Shown one piece after another: positions 47,833-56,886 of a stretch of DNA of 64,000 bases. Under the pieces are notes generated by a model that worked only from the letters and a program-made list of their open reading frames with translations, was not told the origin of the DNA and did no database searches. Numbering within the stretch: position 1 is the first letter of the stretch; each line of letters starts with the position of its first letter. The stretch comes from Vreelandella nigrificans (GTDB taxonomy: Bacteria; Pseudomonadota; Gammaproteobacteria; Pseudomonadales; Halomonadaceae): NCBI RefSeq assembly GCF_002374315.1, contig NZ_NWUX01000014.1, positions 1 through 64,000 of the forward strand, given 5' to 3'. The translations under genes were made by a program, and so were the position numbers.

Positions 47833-49053
47833 CTACTCACCCTCTGTTTCTGCGGGCAGTAGCCAATTTAACGTGATACCAACCAGAGCCGCTAAACTGA
47901 CGCCCTGAAGGGTAAACTGGCCACCGCCAAACTGCATGCCACCAATGCCAAATACTAAAATCAGAGACACCACCACCAAGTTCCGGGCAGCGGTAAGTGA
48001 TTGCCCAGCACGCACTAGTGTATTCATACCCACTACGGCGATAGAACCAAACAGTAGTGTCATAATGCCTCCCATAACAGGGCCCGGTATAGTTTGGAGA
48101 AAGGCACCTAACTTACCGACAAAGGCCAGGATAATAGCAATAATGGCCGCTATCACCATGTATTGGGGATTAAAGGCTCTTGTCAGCGTCACCGCGCCAG
48201 TTACCTCAGAATAGGTAGTGTTAGGGGGCCCGCCAAATAAGGCAGCCGTTGTAGTGGCAAGACCATCCCCTAGCAACGTACGATGCAAGCCTGGTTTCTC
48301 AAGGTAATTTTTCCGGGTTACCGAGCCAATAGCCACCATATCACCAATATGCTCTACCGCTGGTGCTATAGCGACAGGAATCATAAAGAGAATGGCGGCC
48401 CAATGAAAACTAGGTGCAGTAAAGCTAGGTAAGGCCAGCCAAGCTGCGTTATCTACCGGAGTAAAATCCACTACTCCCATTATCAATGCCAAGATATAGC
48501 CTGTGGCAATCCCCCCCATAATAGGCACTAGGCGCAAAATCCCACGCCCAAACACCGCCAGTACCAAGGTCACCAGCAAGCTTGCCATTGATAAGAAAAT
48601 GGCCTGCCCATAACCAATATTATCGCTTGTTTCACCGGTAGCCATACTGACAGCGACAGGAGCCAACGCTAAGCCAATCACCATAATCACAGGCCCAACC
48701 ACGACAGGTGGCAGCAAACGGTGAAGCCACCCGGTTCCTTTCAATCGAACAGCCTGTGAAATCGCCACATAAACCAGGCCCGCAGCCATGAGCCCCCCCA
48801 TGGTGGCGGAAACGCCAAAGCTCGCAATTGAGCCTTGAATGGGCGCAATAAAAGCAAAGGATGACGCCAAAAAAACGGGAACGGTCTGTTTCGTCACTCC
48901 ATGAAAAACAAGCGTACCCACTCCAGCGGTAAATAGTGCAACACTTGGGTCCAAGCCCGTCAGCAGAGGCACTAGCACCAGAGCCCCGAAGGCAACAAAC
49001 AGCATCTGCGCCCCGGTCAATATGGTTTTAGGCCACGACTCATTGTTACTCAT
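47833..49053 (-). CDS. uraA: Uracil permease (NCS2 family)
   Basis: Proton-coupled uracil uptake carrier of the inner membrane, 406 residues with about fourteen segments. FMIPVAIAPAVEHIGDMVAIG with the conserved Glu-His, and GLATTTAALFGGPPNTTYSEVTGAV, are signatures of the UraA branch. It lies downstream of upp in the usual order, with a terminator hairpin between (49093-49130). Confidence 0.94.
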   Translation of the reverse strand: MSNNESWPKTILTGAQMLFVAFGALVLVPLLTGLDPSVALFTAGVGTLVFHGVTKQTVPVFLASSFAFIAPIQGSIASFGVSATMGGLMAAGLVYVAISQAVRLKGTGWLHRLLPPVVVGPVIMVIGLALAPVAVSMATGETSDNIGYGQAIFLSMASLLVTLVLAVFGRGILRLVPIMGGIATGYILALIMGVVDFTPVDNAAWLALPSFTAPSFHWAAILFMIPVAIAPAVEHIGDMVAIGSVTRKNYLEKPGLHRTLLGDGLATTTAALFGGPPNTTYSEVTGAVTLTRAFNPQYMVIAAIIAIILAFVGKLGAFLQTIPGPVMGGIMTLLFGSIAVVGMNTLVRAGQSLTAARNLVVVSLILVFGIGGMQFGGGQFTLQGVSLAALVGITLNWLLPAETEGE

Positions 49054-49092
49054 TTTTCAGGCTCCCATCGTTTCATTATGTGTAGTAACGGG

Positions 49093-49130
49093 CCAAAAAA
49101 ATGCCCCCAACGCCAGAAGCGTAAGGGGCA
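49093..49130 (-). terminator. Terminator/attenuator between upp and uraA
   Basis: On the minus strand a stem TGCCCC...CGC / GCG...GGGGCA (one internal mismatch region, loop TTCTG) is followed by seven T. It starts about 17 nt after the upp stop and could lower expression of uraA relative to upp. Confidence 0.8.
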
Positions 49131-49146
49131 GTGTTGGATGGTACGC

Positions 49147-49776
49147 TTAGCGGGTACCGAAAATCTTATCGCCAGCATCTCCCAAACCAGGCACGATGTA
49201 GCCATTTTCATCGAGCCGCTCATCCACCGATGCGGTATAGATCTCAATATCGGGATAAGCATCCTGTACTCGCTTAATACCCTCAGGCGCGGCAACCAGT
49301 ACAATCACTTTCATATGTTCACAGCCACGCTCACGCAGCATATCCAAAGTGGCAACCATTGAACCACCGGTGGCTAACATGGGATCAATAACAATCGCCA
49401 TACGCTCTTCGATGTCGTTAGCGAACTTGGCAAAGTAAGGAACCGGTTGCAGCGTCTCTTCATCCCGGTAAAGACCCACTACACTTACCCGCGCACTGGG
49501 GATCAGGTCGGTCACCCCTTCCAACATCCCTAGCCCTGCTCGCAGAATAGGTACAACGGTAACTTTTTTACCCTTAAGGCGGCGAGTAGCGATAGGTTCG
49601 CCGTTCCAGCCATGAATCTCGTGATCCTCAAGCTCAAGACCTTTCGTCGCTTCATAGGTCAGCAGCTTAGCCACTTCACCAGCTAGTTCACGAAAGCTCT
49701 TGGTGCTTAGGTCTGCTGCGCGCATCAGTCCCAGCTTATGTTGAACAAGCGGATGGTTAATGGCATAGACACTCAT
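49147..49776 (-). CDS. upp: Uracil phosphoribosyltransferase
   Basis: Converts uracil and PRPP to UMP. The 209-residue protein has the PRPP motif [17 protein letters not shown] near 128-144 and the uracil-binding C-terminus [16 protein letters not shown]. It has ribosome site GAGGAAG. It is followed by uraA on the same strand. Confidence 0.97.
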   Translation of the reverse strand: MSVYAINHPLVQHKLGLMRAADLSTKSFRELAGEVAKLLTYEATKGLELEDHEIHGWNGEPIATRRLKGKKVTVVPILRAGLGMLEGVTDLIPSARVSVVGLYRDEETLQPVPYFAKFANDIEERMAIVIDPMLATGGSMVATLDMLRERGCEHMKVIVLVAAPEGIKRVQDAYPDIEIYTASVDERLDENGYIVPGLGDAGDKIFGTR

Positions 49777-49848
49777 GGGACTTCCTCACTGCAGGGGATT
49801 CAGGATGACGACCTTAGTCGCATCGACAAGCTTACAAAATTGCGCGCA

Positions 49849-49877
49849 ATTCTACCCGTAACTGACCATCAGGTTAA
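49849..49877 (-). promoter_or_regulatory. Candidate upp promoter
   Basis: On the minus strand there is TTAACC (49872-49877), a 17-nt spacer and TAGAAT (49849-49854). The -35 overlaps the ung stop codon. Confidence 0.4.
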
Positions 49878-50557
49878 GTGGTTTCCGGCAATTGCCACTC
49901 AATTGGCAAACGCCCTCTGTTAACCAAAAACTGATTGGCACGGGAAAAATGCTGGTTACCAAAGAACCCACGATGTGCCGAAAGCGGTGAAGGGTGAGGT
50001 GACTCAAGGACCAGATGGCGCTCTTGGTTAATTAGCGCCTTTTTCTGCCGCGCATGGCTACCCCATAGCATAAACACGCAAGGGCCAGCATGTAGGTTAA
50101 CGGTTTCAATCGCTCGGTCAGTAAAGTGTTCCCACCCTTTGCCACGATGCGACGCAGCATTCCCCTGCTCAACGGTTAAGGCAGTGTTTAGCAGCAAAAC
50201 GCCCTGCTTCGCCCAGGACTCTAAAAAGCCGTGTCGGACAGGGACAAAGCCAACATCACTGGCCAATTCTTTATAGATATTGACCAGTGACGGCGGCACC
50301 TGAATCCCTGGTTGCACTGAAAAACACAGCCCATGGGCCTGGTTCGGCCCATGGTAGGGATCCTGTCCCAATATAACGATTTTGACCTCGTTTAATGGTG
50401 TCAGCTCAAAGGCGCGAAACCAGTTAGACGAGTGCGGGTAAATGACTTTTTTTGCCGCTTTCTCCTCGGCTAAAAAAAGCTTCAAAGCTTTCATGTAGTC
50501 AGCTTGAAACTCTCGCCCAAGCCATTGACTCCAGTCGTTAGGTAATGGGTTAGCCAT
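49874..50557 (-). CDS. ung: Uracil-DNA glycosylase
   Basis: Removes uracil from DNA in base excision repair. The 227-residue family-1 enzyme has the catalytic water-activating motif [14 protein letters not shown] (Asp near 65) and the leucine-loop motif [11 protein letters not shown]. It begins 9 bp after gpt, so it is part of the permease-apt-gpt-ung operon. upp follows after a short gap. Confidence 0.96.
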   Translation of the reverse strand: MANPLPNDWSQWLGREFQADYMKALKLFLAEEKAAKKVIYPHSSNWFRAFELTPLNEVKIVILGQDPYHGPNQAHGLCFSVQPGIQVPPSLVNIYKELASDVGFVPVRHGFLESWAKQGVLLLNTALTVEQGNAASHRGKGWEHFTDRAIETVNLHAGPCVFMLWGSHARQKKALINQERHLVLESPHPSPLSAHRGFFGNQHFSRANQFLVNRGRLPIEWQLPETT

Positions 50558-50566
50558 ATAACTTCT

Positions 50567-51046
50567 TCATTTTTTCATTTGATCAACAAGCGGCTCAACA
50601 TAGGCAACGCCCATGTCCCAAGGGAACTGGATCCAGCAATGTTGAGCCACTTCTGTTAAGTATTGGTCGACCAAAGGACGACCCTCAGGCTTAGCATAGA
50701 TGGTTACAAAATGTGCTTTGGGCAGCATCTCACGCACAGCACGAGCTGTTTTACCAGTATCAACAAGATCATCCACCAACAGCCAACCATCGCCATCATG
50801 GTCAACGCCCTTCATGATATCCAAACCGCTTTGGTCCATATGGTCGTAGCTTTTAATACAAATGGTATCAATCAAGCGCACATTGAGTTCGCGTGCGATT
50901 AGAGCAGCGGGGATAAGCCCACCTCGAGTGATGGCCACAATCCCTTTAAAATCGCGCTCAATCAACTGATGGCACAACTGTCGCACGTCACGGTGCAGTT
51001 GATCCCAGGAAACAGTAAAGTGTTGGTGATAGCGTTCGCTGCTCAT
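50567..51046 (-). CDS. gpt: Xanthine-guanine phosphoribosyltransferase
   Basis: Purine salvage enzyme for guanine and xanthine, 159 residues (E. coli 152). The PRPP motif [15 protein letters not shown] is clear, and [20 protein letters not shown] is the usual N-terminal part. The end with [13 protein letters not shown] is the purine-binding region. It begins 8 bp after apt. Confidence 0.95.
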   Translation of the reverse strand: MSSERYHQHFTVSWDQLHRDVRQLCHQLIERDFKGIVAITRGGLIPAALIARELNVRLIDTICIKSYDHMDQSGLDIMKGVDHDGDGWLLVDDLVDTGKTARAVREMLPKAHFVTIYAKPEGRPLVDQYLTEVAQHCWIQFPWDMGVAYVEPLVDQMKK

Positions 51047-51054
51047 AGGAGGCG

Positions 51055-51600
51055 TTACTCGTCTTCGTTAAATGAACATACCGCGAATACACTAAAACCA
51101 GCATCGCGAATTTTCTGAGAACCGCCCAGCTCGGGCAAATCGATAATCGTTGCAGTCTCAACCATGTGACCACCGCAACGCTGAATCAGGTTAGCAGCCG
51201 CCAACATAGTGCCGCCGGTAGCAATTAGGTCATCCATCAGCAAGATGCGATCACCGTTCTGGAAAGCATCAGCGTGAAGCTCCACTTCCGAATGACCATA
51301 CTCTAGCTTGTAGGTTTCACTGATAGTTTTGAAAGGCAGCTTACCTTTCTTGCGCACTGGTACAAAGCTGCAGCCCAATTCATAGGCTAATGGAGCCCCA
51401 ATAATAAACCCTCGGGCATCAATGGCCGCAATGGCATCTAAGTTCATCTCCTGGTAGCGGTGCACGAAGCTATCGATCAGCTTGCGAAATGCAGCGCTAT
51501 TTTGCAGCAGCGGAGTGATGTCACGAAAATTCACCCCCTGTTCTGGCCAGTCGGGAACCGTGCGAATAACGGACTTAATATAATCGCCGTAGATGCTCAT
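51055..51600 (-). CDS. apt: Adenine phosphoribosyltransferase
   Basis: Converts adenine and PRPP to AMP. The 181-residue protein has [18 protein letters not shown] near the N-terminus and the PRPP motif [21 protein letters not shown] 51600 has GAGAG upstream; an ATG four codons earlier (51612) is also possible. It lies between the purine permease and gpt. Confidence 0.95.
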   Translation of the reverse strand: MSIYGDYIKSVIRTVPDWPEQGVNFRDITPLLQNSAAFRKLIDSFVHRYQEMNLDAIAAIDARGFIIGAPLAYELGCSFVPVRKKGKLPFKTISETYKLEYGHSEVELHADAFQNGDRILLMDDLIATGGTMLAAANLIQRCGGHMVETATIIDLPELGGSQKIRDAGFSVFAVCSFNEDE

Positions 51601-51633
51601 CGCGTCTCTCATTGATTAGTAAAAAACAGGGTA

Positions 51634-52932
51634 TTAACCCAAGAATAGGAATTTCGCTGCAAACAGCAGCGCTAAAACAACCACCGCTGGATTCAAGTCT
51701 TTGAAACGACCCGATAGCGTTTTAATCGCCACAAAGCTGATAAAACCAAGCGCTATGCCTTCGGCAATAGAAAAAGTTAGTGGCATTGCTAAAGCTGCAA
51801 TAAGTACTGGCGCCGCGTCAGTGGGGTCTTCCCAGTTAGCGTGAGCCAGACTACCTGCCATCAACACAGCGACATAAAGCAACGCACCCGCTGTAGCATA
51901 AGCCGGAATAGAACCGGCAAGCGGTGCGAAAAACAGACTGATGAGGAACAGTACACCCACCACAACCGCTGTTAAGCCGGTGCGGCCGCCGGACGCAATA
52001 CCCGCCGTTGACTCAATGTAACTAGTGGTTGTTGAGGTACCCAGCGCAGCCCCCGCCATAGAAGCGGTACTATCCGCCATCATGGCACGGCCGATGCGCG
52101 GCAGCTTACCGTCTGCATCGAGCAATTTACCACGGTGGGCGACCCCCACTAGAGTGCCCGACGTATCAAAAAGATCGACAAACAAGAAAGCGAAAATGAC
52201 GCTGAGCATCGCCACATCCAGGGCGCCCATCAGATCCATTGCCATAAAGGTTGGCGCAATGGAGGGAGGCATCGACATAATACCGCCATACTGGTTATGC
52301 CCGAACACCATCGCCAGTACGGTGACACCTAGAATGCCAATCATCACTGCACCGGTCACTTTAAGATAAGCCAGTGCGGTGATCACAAAGAAACCTAACA
52401 GTGCATAGAGCGGCGCAGGCTGCGAAAGGTCTCCCAGTGCCACATAGGTGGCCGGGTTCGCTACGACAATGCCAGCGTTTTTTAAGGCAATCATGGCTAG
52501 GAATAAGCCAATACCTGCTGCAATCCCTAAACGCAGTGAAAGCGGAATCGAGTTAATAATCCATTCACGAACTTTAAAAATACTTAGCAGGAAAAATGCA
52601 AAACCTGAGAAGAATACGGCCCCCAACGCCGCCTCCCAGGTATACCCCATCCCCAACACAACACCGTAGGTAAAAAAGGCGTTAAGGCCCATTCCAGGCG
52701 CTTGAGCAATGGGGTAGTTAGCCCAAAGTCCCATTATGAAACAGCCAATCGCAGCAGCTAGGCAGGTGGCTACGAAGACGGCGCCATAATCCATCCCCGC
52801 TTCTGAAAGAATACTGGGGTTAACAAAAATGATGTACGCCATGGTGAGAAACGTAGTGATACCTGCGATCACTTCGGTCTTCACATTCGTCTTCTGCTCC
52901 GAGAGCTTGAAGTAGTTGTCCAGAAGTTTCAT
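51634..52932 (-). CDS. Purine (guanine/hypoxanthine/adenine) permease, AzgA type
   Basis: NCS2/AzgA-family nucleobase transporter of 432 residues with about twelve helices. Signatures are TEVIAGITTFLTMAYIIFVNP, QAPGMGLNAFFTY and VDLFDTSGTLVGVA. E. coli relatives are GhxP/GhxQ (guanine, hypoxanthine) and AdeP/AdeQ (adenine); I cannot choose between them. The following apt and gpt would trap the imported bases. Confidence 0.92.
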   Translation of the reverse strand: MKLLDNYFKLSEQKTNVKTEVIAGITTFLTMAYIIFVNPSILSEAGMDYGAVFVATCLAAAIGCFIMGLWANYPIAQAPGMGLNAFFTYGVVLGMGYTWEAALGAVFFSGFAFFLLSIFKVREWIINSIPLSLRLGIAAGIGLFLAMIALKNAGIVVANPATYVALGDLSQPAPLYALLGFFVITALAYLKVTGAVMIGILGVTVLAMVFGHNQYGGIMSMPPSIAPTFMAMDLMGALDVAMLSVIFAFLFVDLFDTSGTLVGVAHRGKLLDADGKLPRIGRAMMADSTASMAGAALGTSTTTSYIESTAGIASGGRTGLTAVVVGVLFLISLFFAPLAGSIPAYATAGALLYVAVLMAGSLAHANWEDPTDAAPVLIAALAMPLTFSIAEGIALGFISFVAIKTLSGRFKDLNPAVVVLALLFAAKFLFLG

Positions 52933-53128
52933 GTAGTTTTTGTCCTTCGCGCTAACGCTGAATGCGTCCCTTGATGCGAGAAAAGCCGCACATACTACCG
53001 AAAGGCACTACACGATGCGAGCACCTAACATGCGGCTGGCTAAAGCGAGAATATTACCCGCCACGTAATGGCTAGCAAACTTCAGGCCATAAACTAACCG
53101 ATCGGTCAAGCTGACGATAAATTAATGC

Positions 53129-53755
53129 TTATTGACGGCTTGCCAACACACGCTCCACGGTTTCTACAATCACCTGAGTTTGTGGATCAATTTCAATATT
53201 GACCAGATCACCAAGTAACCGCTCTCTTAACATGGTACGAGACAGTGTCTCAGGAATTAAATTAACGCTGAACTCAAGCCCAGCCCCGTTTGCCTCTGGT
53301 CGTACATCACCAACGGTCAAGCTAATTCCATCTACTCCGATGTACCCTTTCTCAAATACAAATCGGCTGGCCTTTTCAGGTAACGAAAACCATAAGCGTC
53401 GATTGTTGGGCGCTTCCTCAATAGCCACCACTTTCGCCATGCAGATGATATGGCCAGACATCGAGTGCCCCCCAATCTCATCACCAAATCGTGCGGCACG
53501 CTCTATGTTGACGCACTGACCAGGCAATATTGCACCAAGATTAGTCAACCTTAGCGTTTCGCGCATTAGATCAAAGCTAACGTTCTCACCGTCGATTGCT
53601 GTCACTGTTAAGCAAACACCGTTATGTGCAACCGATGCACCAATCGCCAACCCTTCACGAAGCTCAGCAGAGAGAGCCACTACATGGGTACGGAACTGCT
53701 CAAGCTCACGCACTTCGACCACTTCTGCAGTACCCTGCACAATGCCAGTAAACAT
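53129..53755 (-). CDS. ribE: Riboflavin synthase alpha subunit
   Basis: Dismutates two molecules of 6,7-dimethyl-8-ribityllumazine to riboflavin. The 208-residue protein starts MFTGIVQG and contains two lumazine-binding domains, the second starting near GGHSMSGHI. ATG 53755 has AAGGAG 7 nt upstream. No FMN riboswitch is visible upstream. The gene name follows the E. coli ribE (ribC) usage. Confidence 0.95.
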   Translation of the reverse strand: MFTGIVQGTAEVVEVRELEQFRTHVVALSAELREGLAIGASVAHNGVCLTVTAIDGENVSFDLMRETLRLTNLGAILPGQCVNIERAARFGDEIGGHSMSGHIICMAKVVAIEEAPNNRRLWFSLPEKASRFVFEKGYIGVDGISLTVGDVRPEANGAGLEFSVNLIPETLSRTMLRERLLGDLVNIEIDPQTQVIVETVERVLASRQ

Positions 53756-54009
53756 ATCGCCACTCCTTATTGAGACGCTAATAATTAGGTTCATTTACCC
53801 ATGAAAATTTGCGCAAGCTTACTACTAATGCGCCTATTTTGTGCAGGCACCAGCTTCAACAACATGCTTATGACCCACCGCGTTAAATGCTTTTTTGCTG
53901 CCAGCCAACGCTCGGCCGACCATAAACAGAGCACAACACTGAAAAAAGAGCCTAAAATAGATTAAATTTCCATTTAAAGCCCTATAAACATGAAATCGAA
54001 TGGTTCTGA

Positions 54010-54038
54010 TTGACAAAACCACTCCCCATCTTTAGACT
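54010..54038 (+). promoter_or_regulatory. Strong sigma-70 promoter of the metN leader RNA
   Basis: Consensus TTGACA (54010-54015), an optimal 17-nt spacer and TAGACT (54033-54038). Transcription should start near 54045, about 190 nt before metN. Confidence 0.75.
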
Positions 54039-54044
54039 TTCGCC

Positions 54045-54168
54045 GCAAATGTAATGACGCCGATTTGTACCCAGATTGCGGGCGTCCACCAAGCCTTTGG
54101 CGTGGTGAAGTGCAGCTAAAAGGGTGTGTCCAGCGTTGATGGCCACCCGAAAGGGTGGCCTTTTTTTA
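54045..54168 (+). ncRNA. Candidate structured RNA upstream of metNIQ (sRNA or attenuator leader)
   Basis: A stretch of about 124 nt between a near-consensus promoter and a strong terminator. Hairpin 1 is GACGCC (54056-54061) with GGCGTC (54081-54086), enclosing a 19-nt loop. Hairpin 2 is CACCA/TGGTG (54087-54091, 54103-54107) with an inner GCC/GGC. Hairpin 3 is the terminator at 54141-54160. GGGTG (54122-54126) and CC (54130-54131) could pair with GG and CACCC of the terminator arm, forming a competing antiterminator. I do not recognise it as a known riboswitch class. It could be a metabolite-sensing leader of metN or a free small RNA. Confidence 0.55.
54141..54168 (+). terminator. Intrinsic terminator 66 nt before metN
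   Basis: Perfect 8-bp stem GGCCACCC / GGGTGGCC with a GAAA tetraloop is followed by seven T. It lies upstream of the gene, not after one, which points to attenuation or a small RNA end. Confidence 0.92.
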
Positions 54169-54233
54169 TTCCTCACCCTGCGCCTGCCTCCTCGCACTCT
54201 TCCATCTTCGGCCTACAATCGAAGGCAGACGCT

Positions 54234-55277
54234 ATGATTGAACTTAGCAACGTCAGTAAAACCTATGGCAGCGGTAAAAACGCCGTTTTTGCTTTAAAAG
54301 AAGTTAATTTAACAATACCTAAAGGCACTATTCACGGTGTCATTGGCCTATCCGGCGCAGGAAAGTCGACGCTAATTCGCTGCGTCAATCTTTTAGAGCG
54401 CCCGACAAGCGGCAGCGTTACGGTGGACGGTCAGGAAATGACCCTATTGAAACGCTCTGAATTAAATCAGGCACGCCATCGCATTGGTATGATTTTTCAG
54501 CACTTTAATTTGCTGACGACACGCACAGTGTTTGACAACGTTGCGCTGCCGCTGGAACTCATGGGGCAGAAACGCGGCGCTATCAAAGAGCGTGTTTTAC
54601 CACTACTAGAGATGGTTGGCCTAGCAGATAAAGCTCAGCAGTACCCGGCCCAACTTTCTGGAGGGCAAAAACAGCGTGTTGCTATTGCGCGCGCCTTAGC
54701 AAGCAAACCCAACGTATTGTTGTGTGATGAAGCCACTTCTGCCCTCGACCCACAAACGACAGGCTCTATTCTCGAACTGCTAAGAAGTATTAATCAGCAG
54801 TTGGGTATTACCATTTTGCTGATTACCCATGAAATGGAGGTAGTGAAGTCTATTTGCCACCGGGTTAGCTTAATTTCAGATGGCAAATTAGTTGAAGATG
54901 CTGAAGTCGGCGACTTCTTCACTGCGCCCATCACTCAACTGGGCCGAGAGTTTCTTAATGACTTCTTGCAACTCAGCCCACCAAAAGAGCTAATAGAGCG
55001 CCTAAGCGACGCACCTGGCGAGCACACACATCCTGTGGTACGGCTAACCTTCTCAGGAGATGCAGTGTCTACACCTCTTATCTCGCGCCTTGCTCGTGAG
55101 TGCAGTGTTGATGTGAGCATTTTGCAAGCTAAAGTCGAATCTATCCAAGACCGCACTCTCGGCCTAATGATCGCCGAACTGTTAGGCACTCCCGCTCAAA
55201 CCCAGGAAGCTATGGCTTATTTGGAAGCACACCAATTACAGGTAGAGGTACTCGGTCATGTCCAGCGCAATGTTTAA
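54234..55277 (+). CDS. metN: Methionine ABC transporter ATP-binding protein MetN
   Basis: ATPase subunit of the D/L-methionine importer, 347 residues. It has Walker A GLSGAGKST, signature LSGGQKQRVAIARA, Walker B VLLCDEATSALDP and the C-terminal ACT-like (NIL) regulatory domain (about 265-347) through which methionine inhibits transport. ATG 54234 with GAAGG 8 nt upstream is the true start; the frame extends back across the terminator but that part is not coding. It overlaps metI by 20 bases. Confidence 0.95.
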   Translation: MIELSNVSKTYGSGKNAVFALKEVNLTIPKGTIHGVIGLSGAGKSTLIRCVNLLERPTSGSVTVDGQEMTLLKRSELNQARHRIGMIFQHFNLLTTRTVFDNVALPLELMGQKRGAIKERVLPLLEMVGLADKAQQYPAQLSGGQKQRVAIARALASKPNVLLCDEATSALDPQTTGSILELLRSINQQLGITILLITHEMEVVKSICHRVSLISDGKLVEDAEVGDFFTAPITQLGREFLNDFLQLSPPKELIERLSDAPGEHTHPVVRLTFSGDAVSTPLISRLARECSVDVSILQAKVESIQDRTLGLMIAELLGTPAQTQEAMAYLEAHQLQVEVLGHVQRNV

Positions 55278-55911
55278 CCTTATTTTACAGGCCACGCTGG
55301 ATACGCTCTATATGGTGGCCATCTCAGGAGTAATCTCAACGCTGATCGGTTTACCACTCGGGGTCATGCTCTACGCCACACGCCCACGGCAAATTCTAGC
55401 CATGCCGGTACTCAATCAAGTACTAGGCATTATTACCAACATTGGGCGCTCCATCCCCTTTATCATACTGATGGTCGCGATCATTCCATTCACCCGCATG
55501 CTAGTGGGCACCTCTATTGGTATCAACGCTGCCTCGGTTCCGCTAACCATTGCAGCGATTCCTTTTGTTGCGCGATTAATAGAAGGGGCGCTTAACGAGA
55601 TATCTCCTGGACTGATAGAGTCAGCGCAATCTATGGGAGCAACACCTTGGCAAATTATTTGCAAGGTGCTTATCCCTGAAGCAAGAGGCGGTATTATCAC
55701 AGGTTTAACGATCACCCTTGTGACCCTCGTTAGCTATTCCGCTATGGCAGGTGCCGTTGGCGGCGGCGGCCTCGGCGACCTTGGTATTCGCTATGGCTAT
55801 AACCGCTTTAACCCCACCATCATGCTTATCACCGTCATTATTCTGGTCGTGATGGTACAAGGTTTCCAAAGTCTAGGTGATTACTTGGTGCGCAAAAGCG
55901 ACCGCAAATAA
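55258..55911 (+). CDS. metI: Methionine ABC transporter permease MetI
   Basis: Inner-membrane permease of 217 residues, equal to E. coli MetI, with five helices. The coupling motif EAxxxxG region is visible as GLIESAQSMGATPWQIICKVLIPEA. The start at 55258 overlaps metN; ATG 55270 is an alternative. Confidence 0.95.
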   Translation: MSSAMFNLILQATLDTLYMVAISGVISTLIGLPLGVMLYATRPRQILAMPVLNQVLGIITNIGRSIPFIILMVAIIPFTRMLVGTSIGINAASVPLTIAAIPFVARLIEGALNEISPGLIESAQSMGATPWQIICKVLIPEARGGIITGLTITLVTLVSYSAMAGAVGGGGLGDLGIRYGYNRFNPTIMLITVIILVVMVQGFQSLGDYLVRKSDRK

Positions 55912-56014
55912 TCATGCATAGCCACCACTCAAATATAACCAAAACGCATTAGACATTTGTTTTTTATTACCTCATTATTGACTCAACTTTGCACAACGCT
56001 TTCGGAGAAATGCT

Positions 56015-56806
56015 ATGAAAAAAGTGATTATCGGCAGCCTCACAGCACTTGCCTTAGCTATTAATGTTGCCAACGCTGAGACACGCACCATCAAAATGGG
56101 CACCGTCGCAGGCCCAGAAACAGAAGTAATGGAAGTAGCGGCACGAATTGCTAAAGAAGAGTTCGGCCTGAACGTCGAGATTATTGAGTTCACCGATTAT
56201 GTCACCCCCAATGCTGCATTAGCCGATGGTAGCCTTGATGCCAATGCCTATCAGCACGAGCCATACCTGCAGGCAATGGTCAATGATCGTGGTTACGACC
56301 TCGCCATTGCAGGCTACACGTTCGTTTACCCCATTGGCGCTTATTCCGAGAAGTACGACAATATCGACGACCTGCCGAATGGCGCGCAAATCGCATTGCC
56401 CAATGATCCTTCTAACGAAGGACGTGCGCTAATTCTTATGCACAACAAGGGGCTGATCACGCTAAACGATCCAAGCAACCTGGAAGCAACACCCATTGAT
56501 ATTGCAGAAAACCCGCGCAATTTCCGCTTCCGCGAAATTGAAGCAGCACAATTGCCCCGTGTTTTGCCTGATGTCGACCTTGCCTTCATTAATAATACCT
56601 TTGCCCAACCAGCCGGCCTTCGCTTGGATGACGCACTAATTAAAGAAGGCCCGGAATCTCCCTACGTTAACTTGATTGCCGTACGTGGAGGCGATGAGGA
56701 TCGCGAAGATATCCGCCAACTAGTGGATGCTTACCAGCGCGATGAAGTTATCGAGAAAGCCGAAGAACTGTTTAAAGGCGCCGCAGTTCCTGGCTGGGTT
56801 GAGTAA
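56015..56806 (+). CDS. metQ: Methionine-binding protein MetQ (not a lipoprotein)
   Basis: NlpA/MetQ-family solute-binding protein of 263 residues. The signal peptide (1-21) ends ANA-E, a signal peptidase I site, and there is no lipobox cysteine, unlike E. coli MetQ. Family motifs include TDYVTPNAALADGSLDAN and YQHEPYL, and NDPSNEGRAL. It follows metI by about 100 bp with ribosome site CGGAGAAA. A terminator follows, so it ends the metNIQ unit. Confidence 0.93.
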   Translation: MKKVIIGSLTALALAINVANAETRTIKMGTVAGPETEVMEVAARIAKEEFGLNVEIIEFTDYVTPNAALADGSLDANAYQHEPYLQAMVNDRGYDLAIAGYTFVYPIGAYSEKYDNIDDLPNGAQIALPNDPSNEGRALILMHNKGLITLNDPSNLEATPIDIAENPRNFRFREIEAAQLPRVLPDVDLAFINNTFAQPAGLRLDDALIKEGPESPYVNLIAVRGGDEDREDIRQLVDAYQRDEVIEKAEELFKGAAVPGWVE

Positions 56807-56834
56807 TCACAATACGGCACTTGCACTTAACTAG

Positions 56835-56871
56835 CATCAGGCCAGCCTTAGGGCTGGCCTGATGTGTTTTA
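56835..56871 (+). terminator. Intrinsic terminator after metQ
   Basis: Perfect 13-bp stem CATCAGGCCAGCC / GGCTGGCCTGATG with loop TTAG is followed by TGTTTTAT. Confidence 0.9.
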
Positions 56872-56886
56872 TAATTAGGAACTAAA

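Noticed and set aside
52933..53128. Purine riboswitch before the purine permease
   Set aside because: No conserved junction sequences of the purine aptamer; only small direct repeats (ATGCGAG) are seen.
53756..54009. FMN riboswitch before ribE
   Set aside because: The hallmark RFN segments are absent on the minus strand.
54126..54233. N-terminal extension of metN
   Set aside because: It would be translated from the terminator hairpin; homologues start at MIELSNVSKTYG and the ribosome site fits ATG 54234.
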